The notes under the pieces are model-generated. The model was not told the origin of the DNA, searched no databases, and saw nothing but the letters and a program-made list of their open reading frames with translations. Below, in pieces: positions 42,310 through 51,229 of a stretch of DNA of 64,000 bases. The DNA comes from an uncultured Collinsella sp. Lineage in GTDB: Bacteria; Actinomycetota; Coriobacteriia; Coriobacteriales; Coriobacteriaceae. Location: positions 16,817-80,816 of the forward strand of contig UQZU01000005.1 of NCBI GenBank assembly GCA_900545665.1, written 5' to 3'. The translations under genes and the position numbers were made by a program. Positions within the stretch are counted from its first letter, which is position 1, and the number at the start of each line of letters is the position of its first letter.

Positions 42310-43047
42310 TTGTTAGTACTTACCGATCAGCAGGCTGACGAGATGTTGAGTCGCCTAACTTCCTATTGCAAAGAATATTCCTTGAGCGTAACTGATATTG
42401 AGCTGAGGAAATGTATCCAGCATTTGGATTTGGTTCTAGAAACAAATAAGACAACCAATCTCACCCGTATTCTTAACGTAGAAGATGCTGCCGTACTTCA
42501 TATCCTCGACTCACTTGTTTTGCTCCCCTATATCAATAAGGCTCCTGAGGGAGCTTTGCTCGATATGGGAACAGGTGCGGGCTTCCCTGGTATTCCATTA
42601 ACCATAACCACGCATCGTAAAGCTACTTATATTGACTCTGTTGGCAAGAAGGTTGATGCGGTTAATTCCTTTGTCCATGCTCTTGGATTGAAACATGCTC
42701 ATGCGGTTCATGATCGTCTTGAAGAATATGCTCGAAGCCATAAGAAGCAGTTCTCCGTTGTAACCGCCCGCGCACTGGCCCCTCTACCGATTCTTGTTGA
42801 GTATGCGGCTCCGTACCTGAAGGATGGAGGGCTATTTGTTATCACCAAGGGCAATCCTTCGGATGAGGAGCTTGCTTCCGGCATGTCAGCAGCTAAGATT
42901 TGCGGCTTCACTTTGCTTCTGAATGACGCAATTGATTTGCCTGAAGGCTTGGGTCACAGGGAGTTTATTGTTCTTAAGAAGAGTCATTCAGCATCCGTTT
43001 CATTGCCTCGTGCAAATGGCGTGGCAAAGAAGAATCCGCTTGCCTAG
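42310..43047 (+). CDS. rsmG: 16S rRNA (guanine-527 N7)-methyltransferase
   Basis: RsmG (GidB) methylates G527 of 16S rRNA. I start it at the TTG at 42310-42312 because AAAGGAG sits six bases upstream; the upstream open frame runs back into the terminator. The 245-residue protein has NLTRILNVEDAAVLHILDSL, the SAM motif LLDMGTGAGFPGIPL and VTARALAPLPILVEYA. Base composition is clearly lower in G+C than its left neighbours (42421-42480 has 21 G or C in 60). It precedes the parS cluster and parAB, the conserved order. Confidence 0.95.
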   Translation: MLVLTDQQADEMLSRLTSYCKEYSLSVTDIELRKCIQHLDLVLETNKTTNLTRILNVEDAAVLHILDSLVLLPYINKAPEGALLDMGTGAGFPGIPLTITTHRKATYIDSVGKKVDAVNSFVHALGLKHAHAVHDRLEEYARSHKKQFSVVTARALAPLPILVEYAAPYLKDGGLFVITKGNPSDEELASGMSAAKICGFTLLLNDAIDLPEGLGHREFIVLKKSHSASVSLPRANGVAKKNPLA

Positions 43048-43048
43048 A

Positions 43049-43064
43049 TGTTTCACGTGAAACA
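43049..43064. other. parS site 1
   Basis: A perfect TGTTTCACGTGAAACA, the ParB nucleation site, immediately follows the rsmG stop codon. Confidence 0.95.
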
Positions 43065-43087
43065 TAATGGATACTAACAACTTGCAG

Positions 43088-43103
43088 TGTTTCACGTGAA
43101 ACA
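43088..43103. other. parS site 2
   Basis: A second perfect TGTTTCACGTGAAACA, 39 bases after the first (start to start). Confidence 0.95.
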
Positions 43104-43126
43104 TGGCGGTTGCTATCGATTCGGAA

Positions 43127-43142
43127 TGTTTCACGTGAAACA
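43127..43142. other. parS site 3
   Basis: A third perfect TGTTTCACGTGAAACA, again exactly 39 bases after the previous one, so the three sites are regularly phased just ahead of parA. Confidence 0.95.
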
Positions 43143-43181
43143 TCCTCCGTTTGACAGCTTTAATACACACCAGGAGGGACC

Positions 43182-43982
43182 GTGGGATTTCGCGACGTTA
43201 AGCGTTCTAAGAGCGCAAAAGACACGCGTATCATTGCAATCATCAATCAAAAAGGCGGCGTCGGTAAGTCAACGACGGCTGTAAACCTTGCAGCAGCACT
43301 GGGTGAGCAGGGTCGTAAGACACTGATTGTCGATTTTGATCCGCAGGGAAACAGCACCAGTGGATTCGGAATTGAAAAAGAAGACCTTGATCACTGCATC
43401 TATGATGCATTGTTGAATGATGTGCCGGCAGAATCGCTTGTTCTTGATACAAATTGCAAAAAGGTATTCGTAATTCCGGCTACAATTCAGCTTGCAGGCG
43501 CGGAAATTGAACTCGTAAGCGCAATTGCTCGTGAAACCCGTCTCAAAGATTTGCTTGAGCCGATTCAGGACGAGTTCGATTTTATTTTCATTGACTGCCC
43601 TCCTTCGCTCGGCCTGCTTACTATCAACGCTTTGACCGCAGCAGACAGCGTTTTGATTCCGATCCAGTGCGAGTATTACGCACTCGAGGGCGTTACGAAG
43701 CTGCTTGAGTCAATGAAGATGGTCAAATCTCGTCTGAACAAGGGCTTAGACACCTACGGTGTGCTTATGACCATGTATGACTCGCGTACTTCTCTATCGA
43801 ATCAGGTTGTTGAGGAGGTTCAATCGTACTTTGGTGATAAGGCGTTTAAGACGTTGATCCCCCGTACGGTTAAAATCTCTGAAGCTCCGTCTTTTGGAGA
43901 ACCGGTAATTACCTATGCACCTCAAAATAAGGGTGCAAAAGCATATATGAACCTTGCAAAAGAGGTGATCAAGCGTGCCTAG
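43182..43982 (+). CDS. parA: Chromosome partitioning ATPase ParA/Soj
   Basis: ParA drives segregation of ParB-parS complexes. The start is a GTG at 43182 behind AGGAGGGACC. The 266-residue protein has the deviant Walker A NQKGGVGKSTTAVNLA near residue 23, VDFDPQGNSTSG, IDCPPSLGLLTINAL and the C-terminal LIPRTVKISEAPSFGEPV, all chromosomal ParA hallmarks. It overlaps parB by eight bases. Confidence 0.98.
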   Translation: MGFRDVKRSKSAKDTRIIAIINQKGGVGKSTTAVNLAAALGEQGRKTLIVDFDPQGNSTSGFGIEKEDLDHCIYDALLNDVPAESLVLDTNCKKVFVIPATIQLAGAEIELVSAIARETRLKDLLEPIQDEFDFIFIDCPPSLGLLTINALTAADSVLIPIQCEYYALEGVTKLLESMKMVKSRLNKGLDTYGVLMTMYDSRTSLSNQVVEEVQSYFGDKAFKTLIPRTVKISEAPSFGEPVITYAPQNKGAKAYMNLAKEVIKRA

Positions 43983-44880
43983 TGTAAAAAAACGTGGCGG
44001 ATTGGGACGTGGACTCAATGCTTTGGTCTCAGAGGCCGAGTATGAGACCGGTGGTTCGGCTGCATCGGCTTCGAATGCCGCATCTGAAACAAAACTACCT
44101 ATTGAGGATATCGTTCCCAACCCTAATCAGCCGCGAATTCACTTTAACGAAACTGAACTTCGTGAGTTGGGCGAATCAATCCAAGAACATGGCGTCTTGC
44201 AGCCGCTTTTGGTACGCAAGCATGGAAACGGCTATGAGATCATCGCTGGTGAGCGTCGTTACCAAGCGTCAAAGCTTGCTGGTCTTGAGGAGCTGCCTGT
44301 CATCATTAAAGATGTTAATGATGAAGAGATGCTGGCTCTTGCTCTGATCGAAAACCTTCAGCGTTCTGATCTGAATCCCGTCGAAGAGGCTAAGGGCTAT
44401 CGCCAGCTTATCGATGCCAGCGGTATGACCCAGGAGGCATTGTCGAGGGCGGTAAGCAAGTCACGCTCTGCAATTACAAACTCGCTGCGCCTTCTCGATC
44501 TCCCTGAAGTTGTTCAGCAGATGATTTTTGAGGGCAAACTTACTGCTGGTCATGCACGTGCGATTCTTGCAGTTCCCTATGAGGACGCTCGAATTCGACT
44601 TGCAGAGAAGGTTGTTGCAGAGGGCCTTTCCGTAAGAGTGACAGAAAATCTTGCTCCGTTGTTTTCTGCCGGAGAGACACCTAAGACGCCGAGGCCTGCA
44701 ACGCCTCAGTCTTTTAAAAAAGCTGCCCGCGTGCTTCGTCAGGTTTTTAATACCAACGTGCGTGTGAAGAGCTCGCGTGGAAAGAATAAGATTGAGATTG
44801 AGTTTAAAGACGAGGAAGAGCTCTCTCGTATTCTTGGCGAAATGATTCAGTTTGATCAAGGAGGCCAAGATGAGGAATAG
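43975..44880 (+). CDS. parB: Chromosome partitioning protein ParB/Spo0J
   Basis: ParB binds parS and spreads as a CTP-dependent clamp. The start is a GTG at 43975 inside the parA 3' end. The 301-residue protein begins with the basic KKRGGLGRGLNAL, then NPNQPRIHF, the CTP-binding GERRYQA motif, ENLQRSDLNPVEEA, and the helix-turn-helix at about residues 150-175 (ALSRAVSKSRSAITNSLRLL). The C-terminal part contains the dimerisation region. It overlaps the next gene by 11 bases. Confidence 0.98.
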   Translation: MPSVKKRGGLGRGLNALVSEAEYETGGSAASASNAASETKLPIEDIVPNPNQPRIHFNETELRELGESIQEHGVLQPLLVRKHGNGYEIIAGERRYQASKLAGLEELPVIIKDVNDEEMLALALIENLQRSDLNPVEEAKGYRQLIDASGMTQEALSRAVSKSRSAITNSLRLLDLPEVVQQMIFEGKLTAGHARAILAVPYEDARIRLAEKVVAEGLSVRVTENLAPLFSAGETPKTPRPATPQSFKKAARVLRQVFNTNVRVKSSRGKNKIEIEFKDEEELSRILGEMIQFDQGGQDEE

Positions 44881-45124
44881 GATTTTAACTGCGATTGCAT
44901 TGGCGACGACTGTCGCGGCTGGTGCCTTTGCTGGCTATAAGATCACGACAGACGATGAACTTCGAGGTCGTTTGCTTCGTAGTGCGCAAGATATTGTCGA
45001 TACATCCAAGAAGAAAATGGATGTTATGACAGAAGATGTTGCCATGCGTACGGCTCAGGTAACGAAGAATCCCAAGATTAATCAAGGTTGGGTTAGCAAC
45101 CAATGGGAAAATGTAGGCTATTAG
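44870..45124 (+). CDS. Small membrane protein coupled to parB
   Basis: This 84-residue protein starts at the ATG at 44870 with AGGAGG five bases upstream and overlaps the parB stop codon. A single hydrophobic segment lies at residues 5-24 (LTAIALATTVAAGAFAGYK), followed by an amphipathic charged stretch (DDELRGRLLRSAQDIVDTSKKKM) recalling YtxH-type proteins. The coupling suggests coexpression with ParAB, but no partition role is known. A 12-bp palindrome overlaps its stop codon. Confidence 0.8.
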   Translation: MRNRILTAIALATTVAAGAFAGYKITTDDELRGRLLRSAQDIVDTSKKKMDVMTEDVAMRTAQVTKNPKINQGWVSNQWENVGY

Positions 45125-45132
45125 GTACCTAA
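45121..45132. repeat. 12-bp palindrome TTAGGTACCTAA, copy 2
   Basis: This copy includes the TAG stop codon of the parB-downstream gene and is identical, with the following C, to the copy at 41617-41628. Confidence 0.6.
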
Positions 45133-45152
45133 CAATTACTTAGCATATTTTG

Positions 45153-45194
45153 AGGGGTCCTTGTCTGATTCACGAGACAAGGACCCCTTATTTT
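45153..45194 (+). terminator. Terminator of the parAB unit
   Basis: AGGGGTCCTTGTCT and AGACAAGGACCCCT form a perfect 14-bp stem with an 8-base loop, then TATTTT. Confidence 0.93.
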
Positions 45195-45240
45195 GGCCGT
45201 AAAAAATGGGACAGGTAGCAGCTGATTCAAAATTAAGGTT

Positions 45241-45285
45241 AATAAATAAAACGACCCCGGTTGCATATTCTGTAACCGGGGTCGT
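45241..45285 (-). terminator. Terminator of rlmN
   Basis: ACGACCCCGGTT and AACCGGGGTCGT form a perfect 12-bp stem; on the minus strand TTTATTTATT follows. Confidence 0.92.
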
Positions 45286-45289
45286 TCGA

Positions 45290-45305
45290 TGTTTCACATG
45301 AAACG
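45290..45305. other. parS variant between rlmN and its terminator
   Basis: TGTTTCACATGAAACG differs from the perfect parS at two positions (one central, one terminal) and lies 18 bases past the rlmN stop codon, about 2.2 kb from the three perfect sites. The symmetric core GTTTCA-TGAAAC is retained. Confidence 0.6.
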
Positions 45306-45323
45306 TTTTGGGATGCGACTCCC

Positions 45324-46376
45324 CTATGCGTTCTTCTGAACTTTGAAGCGCTGCTTCAGCTGTCCGCAAGCGGCGTCAATATCGTTACCACGGGAGTTAC
45401 GAATCGTGGTCTCGATGCCACGGGACTCAAGACGACGCTGAAGATCCTCAACCTTATGAATTGGCGACGGCTTGAGCGGGCTACCCTCGATGTCGTTAAG
45501 CTGAATGAGGTTAACGTGGCACAGCGTTCCCTCGCAGAAGTCGCAGAGCGCCTGCATCTCGGGATTCGTATCGTTGACGCCTTCGATCATGGCATACTCA
45601 TAGGTCGGGCGGCGGCCAGTCTTCTCGGTGTAGAGTTGAAGCGCCTCGTGAAGGCGAAGTAGCGTGTACTTCTTAACACCGGGCATAAGCTTATTGCGTG
45701 TCGACTGGATGGCGGAATGCAGGGAAACGGCAAGCGTGAACTGTTCAGGGATGTCGGCAAATTTGCGAATACCGGGAATAACGCCGCTGGTAGAGACGGT
45801 GAGGTGACGAGCACCGATACCGATGCCATCGGGGTCGTTGAGGATTCGCAACGCCTTGAGAACCTCGTCGTAGTTGGCAAACGGCTCGCCCTGGCCCATG
45901 AAGACAACGCTCGTGACGCGCTCGCCAAAGTCGTTGGATACATGAAGTACCTGGTCGACGATCTCTTGAGCGGTCAGAGAGCGCTTGAGGCCGTTGAGAC
46001 CGGTAGCGCAAAAGGTGCAGCCCATGCCACAGCCAGCCTGGGTGGAAACGCAGACGGAAAGCTTGTTACGACGGGGCATACCGACAGTCTCGACGGAAAC
46101 GCCGTCGTGGTACTCGAGCAGATACTTGCGAGAGCCATCTTTGGAAACCTGCTTGGTTAGTTCAGTCGGCGTGTCAAAGGCAAAAGCCTCTTTAAGCTGC
46201 TCGCGGAAAGCCTTGGGAAGGTTGGTCATATCGTCAAACGAACAAACGTTCTTCTCGAAGACCCATTCGATGAGCTGCTTCGCGCGGAAGGCGGGTTGGC
46301 CAAGTTCGGCCACGAGCTCGCGAATATCGTTTTGGCTCAAGTCGCGAATGTCCTGAGATTTAGTCCTGGGATTCAT
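45324..46376 (-). CDS. rlmN: 23S rRNA (adenine-2503 C2)-methyltransferase RlmN
   Basis: RlmN is a radical-SAM enzyme that methylates A2503 of 23S rRNA and also some tRNAs. The 350-residue protein has the radical-SAM cysteines in CGMGCTFCATG, VFMGQGEPFANYD, LAVSLHS and ALCDFCEGTLCHVNLI, followed by the C-terminal RGNDIDAACGQL with the catalytic Cys. The ATG at 46374-46376 follows AAAGGCTTCC. It is divergent from ddl and convergent with parAB. Confidence 0.96.
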   Translation of the reverse strand: MNPRTKSQDIRDLSQNDIRELVAELGQPAFRAKQLIEWVFEKNVCSFDDMTNLPKAFREQLKEAFAFDTPTELTKQVSKDGSRKYLLEYHDGVSVETVGMPRRNKLSVCVSTQAGCGMGCTFCATGLNGLKRSLTAQEIVDQVLHVSNDFGERVTSVVFMGQGEPFANYDEVLKALRILNDPDGIGIGARHLTVSTSGVIPGIRKFADIPEQFTLAVSLHSAIQSTRNKLMPGVKKYTLLRLHEALQLYTEKTGRRPTYEYAMIEGVNDTNPEMQALCDFCEGTLCHVNLIQLNDIEGSPLKPSPIHKVEDLQRRLESRGIETTIRNSRGNDIDAACGQLKQRFKVQKNA

Positions 46377-46461
46377 GGAAGCCTTTCGATTTTGGGGAAA
46401 CGTAGAGGGTATCGCTACAATATGGTATCAGCTGCAGAAATTATAGAGGAGGAGTCTGCCC

Positions 46462-47427
46462 ATGCCGGGTAAAAGCCTAGAGAACATGCACGTAGCGGTC
46501 TTGGCGGGCGGTCATTCCGCTGAGCGCGAGATCTCGCTCAATTCGGGAAAGAACGTCGTGGTTGCCTTGAAGGAGGCCGGCTATACTTCGGTGGAACTGC
46601 TCGACACGGCCGCTGATGATTTTATGGTAACCATGGCGACCGGCGGCTTTGACGTGGCGTTTATCGCCATGCACGGTGCCGGCGGCGAGGATGGCGCCAT
46701 GCAGGGCGCCATGGAGACCCTGGGTATCCCCTACACGGCCTCGGGCGTGCTTGCCAGCGCCTGCGGTGCCGACAAGGAGGTCTCTAAGCTCCTGTACGCC
46801 AAGGCGGGCATTCCCATTGCCCCCGGCCTTGCGCTCGAGGTGGGCGATGAAGTCGATATCGATCATATCGTCGAGGTTTGTGGCGAGCGCTGCTTTGTGA
46901 AGCCGGCCGTCAACGGTTCCAGCTATGGCATTTCCCTGGTCCATGAGCCCTCCGAGCTGCCCGCGGCAATCGCCAAGGCGTTTGAGTACGGCGACAAAGT
47001 GCTGGTCGAGAAGTGCATCGAGGGTACCGAGATCACCGTCGGTGTATACGGTGAAGATGACGTGCGCGCCCTGCCGATTGTCGAGATTCGTAAGCCCGAG
47101 GACTGCGAGTTCTACGATCTGGACGTGAAATATGTCGACCCTACGGACATCCATCGCATTCCGGCGCAGATTTCACCCGAGAACTACGCTCGTGCCCAGG
47201 AGCTTGCCTGTGCCGCTCACAAGGCGCTCGGTTGCCTGGGCATCTCGCGCAGCGATTTTATCGTGAGCGAGGACGGCCCCGTTATCCTCGAGACCAATAC
47301 CATTCCCGGCATGACCGATACGTCGCTGTATCCGGATGAGATCCGCCATACCGACGACATGACGTTCCCGCAGGTCTGTGACAGCCTGATCCGTATGGGC
47401 CTTCGTCGAGCGGGCATTGCATGCTAA
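46462..47427 (+). CDS. ddl: D-alanine-D-alanine ligase
   Basis: Ddl makes D-Ala-D-Ala for peptidoglycan. The 321-residue ATP-grasp protein has AGGHSAEREISLNSG near the N-terminus, HGAGGEDGAMQG, FVKPAVNGSSYGISLV and the C-terminal LETNTIPGMTDTSL, as in the family. The ATG at 46462 follows GAGGAGGAG. Its stop codon overlaps the start of the next gene by seven bases, implying coupled translation. Confidence 0.96.
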   Translation: MPGKSLENMHVAVLAGGHSAEREISLNSGKNVVVALKEAGYTSVELLDTAADDFMVTMATGGFDVAFIAMHGAGGEDGAMQGAMETLGIPYTASGVLASACGADKEVSKLLYAKAGIPIAPGLALEVGDEVDIDHIVEVCGERCFVKPAVNGSSYGISLVHEPSELPAAIAKAFEYGDKVLVEKCIEGTEITVGVYGEDDVRALPIVEIRKPEDCEFYDLDVKYVDPTDIHRIPAQISPENYARAQELACAAHKALGCLGISRSDFIVSEDGPVILETNTIPGMTDTSLYPDEIRHTDDMTFPQVCDSLIRMGLRRAGIAC

Positions 47428-50315
47428 TCGAGGACGCGGTTTCGTCAGGAACGCCGCAGTTTGTCATCGACTCCTATGCCACGCTAGCCGAACGCGCCAA
47501 AACGCAGTCCTTTGGCCTTATCGAGGAAGATGTGATTGTCCTCGATACCGAGACCACAGGTCTTTCGGTGCAGGACAATGAGCTGATCGAGATCTCGGCG
47601 GCTCGTCTTTCGGGCCGCGAGATCGTCGACCGCTTCGATACCTTCGTGCATCCCAAGCAGCTAATTCCCGCCGAGATTACCGAGCTCACGAGCATTACAA
47701 ATGCCGATGTGGCAGATGCCCCGTCGGCCGTTGAGGCCGTCGCCGCTCTCGCCGATTTTGTCGGTGGTTGCCCGGTGATCGCACATAACGCCACGTTCGA
47801 CCGCTCGTTTATCGAGTCGGTCAAAGGCGGCGTCAACGTGAGCGATATTTGGATCGATTCGCTGGCGCTGTCGCGCATCGCGCTTCCGCGCCTGGCCTCG
47901 CACAAGCTGTCTTTTATGGCTGATCTGTTTGGCTGTGACTCGGTATCACACCGTGCCAATGCCGACGTCGACGCCCTGTGTGGCGTATGGCGCGTGTTGC
48001 TCGTGGCGCTCACCGACTTGCCCCAGGGCCTCATGGCGCGCCTAGCCGACATGCATCCGGATGTGCCTTGGTCCTATCGTCCTATCTTCTCGTTCTTGGC
48101 AGGGCAGAACCCTGGTTCTATTTTCTCTCTCAGCGCCGCTCGTGCTGACGTTCTCAAGGCCGATCGTGCCGACGATCGGGTGGACGCCGACGAACTGCCG
48201 GTCCTCAAGATGCCGAGTCGTGAGGAGATTGAGGCAGACTATGCGCCAGGCGGCCTGGTCAATCGCATGTACCCCACCTACGAGCCGCGTGATGAGCAGA
48301 TCGCGATGGCGCTCGAGGTCCGCGATGCGCTGGTCACGGGCACTCATCGTGTAATTGAGGCGGGCACAGGTGTCGGCAAATCGATGGCCTATCTGGTACC
48401 TTTTGCCGAGGCAGCGCGCCGTAACAACATCACGGTTGGTATTGCGACCAAATCGAACAATCTTGCCGACCAGCTCATGTACCATGAGCTGCCAAAACTT
48501 GCCGAGCAACTGGACGGTGGTCTGTCATTTTGCGCTCTCAAGGGGTATGACCACTATCCGTGCCTGCGCAAGCTTGAGCGCATGAGCCGAAGCCAGGTCG
48601 AGATTACCACCAAGCGCGATCCGGCGGACACGCTCACGGCGGTCGCGGTCATTATGGCGTACGTCTGCCAATCAGCCGATGGCGACCTCGACTCACTTGG
48701 CATTCGGTGGCGCAGCGTCAACCGCCCCGACTTTACAACGGCCTCGCGCGAGTGTGCTCGTCGCCTCTGCCCGTTTTTCCCTGATAAATGCTTGGTCCAC
48801 GGCGCTCGCCGTCGTGCGGCGCATGCCGACGTGGTGGTCACCAACCATTCCCTGCTGTTCCGCAATGTCGCGGCCGAGGGCAGGATTTTACCTCCGATTC
48901 GTCATTGGGTAATCGACGAGGCCCATTCCATCGAGCGCGAGGCGCGCCGCCAGTGGGCGCGCGTGGTGTCGGCGGACGAGTCACGCGTTCTGTTTGAGCG
49001 CCTGGGCGGCTCGAGCACCGGCGCGCTAAGCCAGGTTTCCCGTGATTTGGCAACCTCCGAGGGCTCTACGCTCTATCTGGGCCTTACTGCCAAGGCGACG
49101 TCGACGGTTGCGCGCGCGAGCATGGCAATCGCCGACGTGTTCGATGGCGTTCGCGAGCTCGGCCGCCGTGCCCGTGGGGGTTATGACAATGCCAATCTAT
49201 GGATTGGCCCCGAGCTGCGCGAATCTGACGACTGGCATGATTTCTTACAGTCGGCCTACGCTGCCATCGACGCATTGGAACAAGCTGACAAGAGCGTCGA
49301 CGCGCTGGTGCAAGCCGTCGCCGCCGACAAGCCCGAGGTTGTTGTCGACTTGGGCGATATCTCGCGCCGCCTGCACGAGCTGGCCGAGAACCTCAAACTC
49401 ATCATTGATGGCACCGATGAACACTACGTGTATTCGCTGCAGGTCAATCGCAGGTTGCGCGCCGGCGGAGAGTCAATGACCGCAGAGCGCATCGACATTG
49501 GCGAGGCCTTGGCAACCGAGTGGCTGCCCGAGGTTCACACGGCTATCTTTGCCTCGGCGACCATGACGGTGTCCAAAAGCTTTGAACACTTTAACCACGC
49601 GGTCGGCCTCGATCGCATCGGTGCTTCAACATCCTCATCGTTGCATTTGGACTCGAGCTACGACTTCGATTCGAACATGGCTGTAGTCGTTGCGGGCGAT
49701 ATCCCCGATCCGCGCGATCGTGAGAGCTATCTTACGGCGCTCGAGCGCGTGCTGGTCGACGCCCATCTTGCCATGGGCGGATCGGTGCTCACACTGTTCA
49801 CCAATCGCCGCGACATGGAAGACCTGTACGCCCGCGTTGAGCCCAAGATGGCCCGTGCGGGTCTGGAGCTCAACTGCCAGCAGCGCAACTCATCTCCTCG
49901 TCGCCTGCGCGACCGGTTTATCAACGAGCCGACCTCGTCGCTTTTTGCTCTTAAGGCCTTTTGGGAGGGATTCGACGCCAGCGGCGAGACGCTGCGTTGC
50001 GTCATCATTCCCAAGCTGCCGTTCTCGAGCCCCACGGACCCGCTCTCGTGCGAGCGCAACCTGCGCGAAGACCGCGCTTGGGCGCGCTATTCGCTGCCCG
50101 AGGCGGTGCTCGAGGTCAAGCAGGCGGCCGGCCGCCTTATCCGCTCGTCGACCGATTGCGGCGTGCTGATTCTGGCCGACCCGCGCCTGGTGACGAAGGG
50201 CTACGGAAAGAAGTTCTTAACGTCGCTGCCCACGAGCTCCTACCAGCGCATCGAATCGGCGCAGATCGGGCACTATCTGCAACTGTGGCGCGCACGCCAC
50301 GAGCGGCGGCGCTAA
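47421..50315 (+). CDS. dinG: DinG-type helicase with N-terminal DEDDh exonuclease
   Basis: This 964-residue protein combines a proofreading-type 3'-5' exonuclease (about residues 38-200: VLDTETTGL, VIAHNATFDRSF, HRANADVDAL) with a superfamily 2 DinG/XPD-like helicase. The helicase has Walker A AGTGVGKSMAYL near residue 313, the DEAH box VIDEAHSIE near 496 and later motifs such as AFWEGFDASGETL and VKQAAGRLIRS. Cysteines in FCALKGYDHYPC and RECARRLCPFFPDKC are placed to hold an iron-sulfur cluster. It likely processes R-loops or other structured nucleic acids. It overlaps ddl by seven bases and meets the WYL gene tail to tail. Confidence 0.92.
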   Translation: MLIEDAVSSGTPQFVIDSYATLAERAKTQSFGLIEEDVIVLDTETTGLSVQDNELIEISAARLSGREIVDRFDTFVHPKQLIPAEITELTSITNADVADAPSAVEAVAALADFVGGCPVIAHNATFDRSFIESVKGGVNVSDIWIDSLALSRIALPRLASHKLSFMADLFGCDSVSHRANADVDALCGVWRVLLVALTDLPQGLMARLADMHPDVPWSYRPIFSFLAGQNPGSIFSLSAARADVLKADRADDRVDADELPVLKMPSREEIEADYAPGGLVNRMYPTYEPRDEQIAMALEVRDALVTGTHRVIEAGTGVGKSMAYLVPFAEAARRNNITVGIATKSNNLADQLMYHELPKLAEQLDGGLSFCALKGYDHYPCLRKLERMSRSQVEITTKRDPADTLTAVAVIMAYVCQSADGDLDSLGIRWRSVNRPDFTTASRECARRLCPFFPDKCLVHGARRRAAHADVVVTNHSLLFRNVAAEGRILPPIRHWVIDEAHSIEREARRQWARVVSADESRVLFERLGGSSTGALSQVSRDLATSEGSTLYLGLTAKATSTVARASMAIADVFDGVRELGRRARGGYDNANLWIGPELRESDDWHDFLQSAYAAIDALEQADKSVDALVQAVAADKPEVVVDLGDISRRLHELAENLKLIIDGTDEHYVYSLQVNRRLRAGGESMTAERIDIGEALATEWLPEVHTAIFASATMTVSKSFEHFNHAVGLDRIGASTSSSLHLDSSYDFDSNMAVVVAGDIPDPRDRESYLTALERVLVDAHLAMGGSVLTLFTNRRDMEDLYARVEPKMARAGLELNCQQRNSSPRRLRDRFINEPTSSLFALKAFWEGFDASGETLRCVIIPKLPFSSPTDPLSCERNLREDRAWARYSLPEAVLEVKQAAGRLIRSSTDCGVLILADPRLVTKGYGKKFLTSLPTSSYQRIESAQIGHYLQLWRARHERRR

Positions 50316-51229
50316 AGCGGACAGACGAGGGTTTTTGCCATATCGCACAGACGCTTTGACAGGGCGGGGTCATCCAAGATGTGGATGGCTCCGCCCGCTG
50401 CAATTATCTGGCTCAGTAGCCAACGCTCGGAGCCGTAATGCACGGTTACCGTTGCCATGTCTGCTCCGCTGCGCTCGATTAGGGTGATGCCGGCCCAGTC
50501 CAGATGCTCCGCCATATCGAATGGCATCAAGAGCTTTGCACTACGCTGCGTCCGGGCAAGGGAATCGTGGAGGGATGCGACGTCCGGTGCGTGAGGCACG
50601 ACGGAGTCTTCCGTCAAGGCGAGTCCCTCGATTTTATCCATGCGATAGGTGCGCTGCTCATCGACTGCGATGTCCCAGGCAATCAGGTATGTTTGGTCGC
50701 CGTTTGCCGTAATGCGCAAGGGGTCGACCAGACGCTTGCGTGGCCGTGCATCGTCCATCGAGCGATACGAGATGCGGCAGCGAACGCCGTCCTGAATGGC
50801 GCAGCTCAGCTGCTGCCAGTGCGATCCGTGGTTGACGGTGTCAAAGACGCGCTGGTTATAGCCAAGCTCTTCGGGTAGAAGGGCATGTCGAATCCGAGCT
50901 GCCGTCTGCGGCTCGATCCCCAACGATTCAAGTTCATGGTTGAGCACAGCGCCCTCGGCGGCACTCAGGCGCAACGGTAGCACACGCCCGGCGTCACCGG
51001 TGAGGACCACACGCTCGCCGCGGCATTCGCAGATGATGCGCGCGCCCGATTCTCGGTCCGCGAGCGTCGAGACGATCTCGAGAATCTCGTCGAGCGATAC
51101 CCCCGTGATGTCAAAGCGACTGCAAATCTCGGTTCGTGTCATGCCGCTCTCGCCGGCGGCGTAGAGGGCTTCCATGATGTCGATGGCGCGCGAGAGTCTC
51201 TGCTCGCTGGTGAGTTTACGCACGGGCAT
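50312..51229 (-). CDS. WYL-domain transcriptional regulator (PafC-like)
   Basis: This 305-residue protein has an N-terminal winged helix (LSRAIDIMEALYAAGESGMTRTEICSRF), a middle segment, and a WYL domain at about residues 140-225 (CRISYRSMDDARPRKRLVDPLRI, TYLIAWDIAVDEQRTYRMDKIEGL), then the WCX C-terminal part. It overlaps the 3' end of the other WYL gene by 14 bases. Such tandem pairs in actinobacteria are PafB-PafC, which activate the mycobacterial DNA damage response; here the pair sits beside dinG, not the proteasome genes, so the assignment is by architecture. Confidence 0.82.
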   Translation of the reverse strand: MPVRKLTSEQRLSRAIDIMEALYAAGESGMTRTEICSRFDITGVSLDEILEIVSTLADRESGARIICECRGERVVLTGDAGRVLPLRLSAAEGAVLNHELESLGIEPQTAARIRHALLPEELGYNQRVFDTVNHGSHWQQLSCAIQDGVRCRISYRSMDDARPRKRLVDPLRITANGDQTYLIAWDIAVDEQRTYRMDKIEGLALTEDSVVPHAPDVASLHDSLARTQRSAKLLMPFDMAEHLDWAGITLIERSGADMATVTVHYGSERWLLSQIIAAGGAIHILDDPALSKRLCDMAKTLVCPL

